DNA of 64,000 nucleotides from NCBI RefSeq assembly GCF_964656455.1, contig NC_135712.1, positions 99,424,294 through 99,488,293 of the forward strand, in the 5' to 3' direction. Of the stretch, positions 59,850-64,000 are shown piece after piece; position 1 is the first letter of the stretch, and every line of letters begins with the position of its first letter. This DNA is from Halichoerus grypus (taxonomy: Eukaryota > Chordata > Mammalia > Carnivora > Phocidae). The translations under genes were made by a program, and so were the position numbers. The notes beneath the pieces are model-generated. The model was given only the letters and a program-made list of their open reading frames with translations. It did no database searches and had not been told where the DNA came from.

Positions 59850-61560
59850 TCCTATCACATTGATAAAATATGGCCAATGTTTTTGGTTAGTGAACCCCAA
59901 AACAAAATCTAACGCCATTCTCCCTCTGAACATCCTGCTGGGGAGGCAAGGCATCAGGTGACCACATAGTCTGAAGGGCCCATCATGAATTTGATGTTGT
60001 CTCAACCACTTAGACCACTGGAAAAGATTGAGCATGGGCAGGTTTGAAGCTGCATGAACAGGTGGCCAGGACTCCTTTAACAATAACTCTTCTCCCTCAC
60101 TTAATGCTTATGTACTGCTGGGGTATCTTCATGAGCAGTTGATTGCGGGGGGAAGAAAAATCTTGAGCTTGGTTTACAAATGGGTATGCATGAAATGGTG
60201 GTACTATCTGAAGAGGACAGATGCAGTAATATAGATTCTCAAAGGTGACTGTGAAAGACACTGGTGAAGAAAAATCCTTCCAGCGAGCAGAACTTTCAGT
60301 AGTACCTTTTGGTGTCTACTATGTATGAAGTGATAGGTGGCCCAAAATACAAATTTACACTGATTTCAGGTACAGTCTGGTTTGGTTGGGTGGAACTTAA
60401 TTGGAAGATTAGTGATAAGGAAATCTGGGGAAGTGGTATTGGCATGGAACTTTCAGAACAGACACACACTTTGAAGATGTTTGTGTCCCATGTGATTGTC
60501 CAACAGATGGTATCCACAGTAGACAAGGTTCTTCATAGATGGACAAAATGACTTACTCTGTGGATGTCAGTAAGTCTTTTCTCTAGCTACTCCAGTGCTT
60601 ACTCAATGAGTCCATGAATATAATGGCCATGGTGACAAGAGATGAAGACTACATATGACCACAACAGCATAGATTTCCATATACTTAATTGAAAGGTGGA
60701 ACTGCTTATGAAAGATTTAGTTGCGGGCTAATTGGAAGACAACACTCTGAAAGAACGTGATCTTGTCTTGCAGTTGTTATGTGTTTGGAGTTAAAACCAT
60801 CATTTGGTGTTCTCTCCCCCATACCAAGAATACATGGGTGTGGGAATCAAGAGGTAAAAGTGCGAGTATCTCCTCTTACTATACCAAATAACACACTTGC
60901 AGAAATTTTGCTTCCTGTTTGATTAAACTGGAGCTCTGCTGGTTTGGAGGTCTAAGTTCCCAGTGTAGGAATGCTTCAGTGGTTCCACTGAATTGGAAAA
61001 TAAGAGTAAAAGTTGGTCATTTTTAGCTCTTTCTGCCACTTCGCCAACAAGGAGAAAAAGGAAGTGCTCTAGGGATAGAGTAATTGATCCAATTACAAAG
61101 GGGGAACCGAGCTGCTACAGACAGTGGAGGCAAAGATATCTACATCCAACATCCAGAAGACTCTCTGGAGTGTTTCTTAATACTTCCATGCCTAATAGTG
61201 AAGGTTAATGGAAAACAGTAACAACAAAAAACGGCAGGGAAATTGAGGACTCAGAACCTTCAGGAATGAAGGTCTGAGTCACTGTAACAGGTCAACAACC
61301 CTAATGTGTTGAAGATTTCGCCGAAGCAGTGAATATATAGAATAGGTAGTGACTGAAGAAATAATAAATATCAATTACATTCTCATTGGAGAGTGTGTGG
61401 GCATGGCTCACTGGGCGGAAGAAAATTCACTGGGGTGTCATGAGGCTGGAACAGCTGGGAATTCATCCCCTGAGGTCTCGGTGATCCAGAGGGAATTTCC
61501 ATATTTCAGAATGCCTTGGAAAACCACCCTAGATCGACACAGCAGTTATCATTAATGAGG
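59850..61560 (+). mobile_element. ERVL-type endogenous retrovirus internal relic (RNase H, integrase N-terminal remnant, dUTPase)
   Basis: A decayed class III (ERVL) internal segment with stops and frameshifts throughout. 60170-60550 reads as an RNase H region: LSEQTHTLKMFVSHV is legible at 60450-60494, ahead of what should be the integrase. Little of the integrase core can be placed between about 60600 and 61000, so an internal deletion is likely. 60993-61208 resembles a dUTPase segment: VIDPITKGE (61080-61106) fits the active-site region of that family. A dUTPase downstream of pol is characteristic of ERVL elements. The start and the part after about 61320 are uncertain, and no flanking LTR was found. 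Not functional. Confidence 0.72.
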
Positions 61561-62268
61561 TGCCTTACTGGAGGCACTCACCTGTGAAGCGCCTGGCGGC
61601 TGGGTACCACTGGCTACAGCACTACAAGAGCCCAACGCTGGAGAATCTGCTCCCTTGGCAGGAGCTGAGTGCTAAAGAAAATGTACACACTGCACGACCA
61701 TGTTAAGAAAGGTAGACCAGAGGGGCACCTGGGTGGCTCAGTCAGTTAAGCATCTGACTCTTGGTTTCAGCTCAGGTCATGATCTTGCGGCCATGGGATC
61801 GAGCCCCGCATCAGGCTCTGTGCTCGGCGTGGTCTGCTTCAGATTCTCTCTCCCTCTCCCTTCTTCTTCTCTCCCTCCCTCTCTCTCTCTCTCTCTCTCT
61901 CAAATAAATAAATAAAACCTAAAAAAAAAAAAAAGAAAAGTACACCAGACCCAGGAAAGATATCCCTTCCTCCTCCAGTGTCACTTCAGCTCACTACTGA
62001 CAAAAAATAACATATGTACCAACTGGCAAAGGAGAAATGTTAACAGGAATAATCTCCATTATCACAGAGCAGGAAATAAAGAGTCCATTTGTAGCTGAGA
62101 GAAAATAAATTGAGAACTGGCTCAGTCTGTAATCAGAAGTGTATTCCAACAGATGCTAAATGTTAAGGAAGAGAGTCTGTCCCCTCATTTTATCACACAA
62201 CCAACAGTAGTTCTTCTTTATCTTTTCAAAGAAAAGTATTAAAACTGGTATCAAAAGTGAGGTAATTG
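61561..62268 (+). other. Unassigned repeat-like sequence split by a SINE
   Basis: 'CCAACTGGCAAAGGAGAAAT' and 'CAGAGCAGGAAATAAAGAGT', with 'GAAGCGCCTGGCGGCTGGGT' upstream of the SINE, look like one interspersed element. They could be the 3' part of the ERVL relic. I cannot name the family. Confidence 0.4.
61722..61934 (+). mobile_element. SINEC, 'ACTCTTGGTTTC' subfamily
   Basis: Full-length SINE with 'CATCTGACTCTTGGTTTCAG' and an expanded CT tract. Duplication 'GAAAGGTAGACCAGA'/'GAAAAGTACACCAGA' at 61707-61721 and 61935-61949, two mismatches. Confidence 0.97.
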
Positions 62269-62400
62269 GGGGTGCCTGGGTGGCTCAATTGGTTAAGCAT
62301 CCGACTCTTGATCTCAGCTCAGGTCTTGATCTCAGGGTCTTGAGATCAAGCCCTGTGTTGGGCTCCACACTGGGCATGGAGCTTACTTAAAAAAAAGAAA
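62269..62400 (+). mobile_element. Short SINEC (no CT-rich body)
   Basis: 'CATCCGACTCTTGATCTCAG' head and 'CTGGGCATGGAGCTTACTTA' end, the same short type as the outer SINE at 54.7 kb. Its tail passes into a purine microsatellite. Confidence 0.95.
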
Positions 62401-62468
62401 AGAAAGAGAAGGGAAGGGGAGGAGAGTGAAGTGGAGGGGAGGGGAGGGGAGGGGAGAGAAGAGAAGAA
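62400..62468. repeat. (GGGGA)n purine microsatellite at a SINE tail
   Basis: GAAAA units grade into GGGGA and GGGGAGAG repeats directly after the SINE. Confidence 0.95.
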
Positions 62469-62559
62469 CAATAATGTAGTTGAAACATGAAGGTTGTCTC
62501 TGAGAATTATTTTTTTCGTTACTGAATCTGGATTGGTAGTTTACAATCTAAAAAAGTAA

Positions 62560-62563
<4 letters not shown>

Positions 62564-62611
<48 letters not shown>
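62564..62611. repeat. (AT)n microsatellite, about 23 units
   Basis: Uninterrupted AT dinucleotides over 48 bp. Confidence 0.98.
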
Positions 62612-62612
<1 letters not shown>

Positions 62613-63479
62613 CCTCAACTGAGCTGGGTTTTATCTACCTCCTCAGGTATTCTCTATAGATCTTTACACCTTCCTTTTTCCAAGAAACCTAAATTACTCA
62701 AAACTATAGATTTTAGGAGTATTCAAATAGTGCCGAACAGTACTGAAATTAGCAGAAGGGGATAAAATAATCAAAGATAATTCTAAATTCAAGCAATACA
62801 CACACACATACATACACAAACACACGCACATACATTTTCATTTTATGGTTTTGAAATGGTCTATGAAAAACAGTGCTCATGAGTATAATACTGTACGCTA
62901 ATATTTCCATTTTATTTTGACATATTTAAAAGAAGAACATGTAAATATAATAATAGATTACAAATATGCTGAGATTTGATGTTTTTATAGATTGCTTTGT
63001 ACTTTAAAAGGAGCCCAGAAGTGATGTAGTTCCCTTGAAGAAAGAGTTGTGTAAACAATACTTTAAGAGATGTGCAGAACATTGATTTATACAAAGTAAG
63101 GTTTTATTTTACAGCATACTACTCCTTTGGTACTAGTAACGAGAACAAACATGTAACTCCTTTCATTGTTCAATTCAGTTCAGCTAACTTAAGAACTATA
63201 CAGTCCTCCATGCTGCATTAATAAATGCTTTTCAACGTTACTGTCAACCTTCTTTCATCTCCCTTTTGAAACCTATGACAGCAGATAAAGTCTGTGTATC
63301 CTGCAAATTGTAGTAATTTTACCCTTATATTACAATGCTGTTATAGTCCTAAATATAAAATTTGAAAATCTCAAGAAAATTCAAGCTTTCAGCTAAAACT
63401 TTTGACCAGCCCCTTTCAATTTATACTATAATTTACAGAAGGGTAAGTTCAGGAAAGAAGGTTTTCCCCTGACTGCACA
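62612..63479. other. Unassigned; CA-type microsatellite
   Basis: CA-rich tract at 62797-62834 with TA and AA interruptions. Otherwise nothing recognised. Confidence 0.5.
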
Positions 63480-64000
63480 CCAAGCTGGTGATATGGCAGG
63501 CTTCTGAATTGTCTTCCACCCCGAACTCATGGAATGCACAGCTACACATAGAGCAATCCCCTATGAGGGAAATTCAGAAACTACCTAAGTGACTCCAGTA
63601 CATCACCATACTGAAAAAATACCCACATCAAAATGGATAGGAAAGGCAGAGACAAAAATCTCCCCATAAACCCAACCCCTGGCACAGTGTTCTATAATCA
63701 GGAGGGAACCCCCAGTTTCCACTTCTGAGGAATGCAAGGTTTGAACCACACACATCCAGCACCCCAACTTTTAAGACATCCATCTGAAGAATGGACCTCA
63801 GAATCATCTAGCTCTGAAAACCAACGGGGCGTGCATTCACATGTTCCAGAGGACTATGGCAAAGAAGCAGCTCCATGCAAACAGAAACCAAAAGAAAGCA
63901 TGTGTAGCTATATTTATATCAAACCAAACAGACTTTAATCCAAAAACTGTAACAAGAGACAAAGTCATTATATAATGATAAAGAAGTCAATTCACCAAGG
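63480..64000 (+). mobile_element. Probable L1 (5'-region-like and coding part), runs off window
   Basis: From about 63895 'AAGCATGTGTAGCTATATTT', 'ATCAAACCAAACAGACTTTA' and 'CAAAGTCATTATATAATGAT' match L1 coding sequence. The preceding 'AGCTCTGAAAACCAACGGGG' region looks like an old L1 5' part. Continues past the right edge. Confidence 0.55.

Noticed and set aside
1..64000. CRISPR arrays, operons, phage or plasmid modules
   Set aside because: The window is mammalian, as shown by SINE, L1, MIR, L2 and MaLR content. No regularly spaced repeats or prokaryotic gene structure exist.

Overview
This window is non-coding DNA from a mammalian nuclear genome, almost certainly a caniform carnivore of the arctoid group (bear, seal or mustelid lineage). 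The key evidence is 24 copies of the tRNA-Lys-derived carnivore SINE (SINEC). They carry the 'GCCTGGGTGGCTCAG' head, a CT-rich body and a 'AAATAAATAAAATCTTT' tail. The dog-specific and cat-specific versions of this SINE are absent. Carnivore L1 3' ends ('GTATGGTGATTAACATAACA') support the same placement. No convincing protein-coding gene is present: every ATG-started ORF is 127 codons or shorter, and the longest ones lie wholly or partly in LTR or SINE sequence. The window is AT-rich and looks intergenic or deep-intronic.

Layout. 1-12 kb: a twin-primed L1 at 1.25-2.16 kb, an old L1 3' region, five SINEs, two MIRs and an L2. 11.8 kb: a 38-nt tRNA-Met 5' half flanked by direct repeats. 12-20 kb: a short L1 3' end, a twin-primed L1 with an extra 3' segment (13.8-14.45 kb), a GGAA tract, three SINEs and a MER5A. 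19.7-24 kb: L1 ORF2 relics with a 94-bp tandem duplication, a long L1MA-type copy carrying a SINE, an L1 3' end carrying a SINE, and an ERVL-type LTR (MLT2) inside another L1 relic. 24.5-31 kb: L1 and MaLR-type LTR remnants, a MIR, a long AT-rich unique stretch, and a young L1 3' fragment. 31-36 kb: old L1 relics and a GC-rich island. 37.6 kb: an insertion with a perfect 15-bp duplication that joins antisense L1 3' UTR to non-L1 sequence. 39.5-44.7 kb: two long antisense L1 copies, each hit by two SINEs. 45-51 kb: SINEs, L1MA, L2. 51-57 kb: MaLR LTRs, a SINE inside a SINE, an L2. 58-59 kb: a third twin-primed L1. 59.85-61.5 kb: a decayed ERVL-type pol relic with RNase H and dUTPase remnants. 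61.5-64 kb: SINEs, microsatellites and the start of another L1-like relic that runs off the edge.

No genes work together here. The window is a layered record of retrotransposition: old MIR/L2/MER5A and MaLR copies, then mammalian L1M/L1MA and ERVL, then carnivore L1s and SINEs inserted into them. The features most worth a second look are the tRNA-half insertion, the L1 copies with rearranged or non-L1 3' parts, the ERVL relic with its dUTPase segment, and a few unexplained GC-rich or palindromic stretches. Family names were assigned from memory of consensus sequences without a database search, so subfamily labels are provisional.
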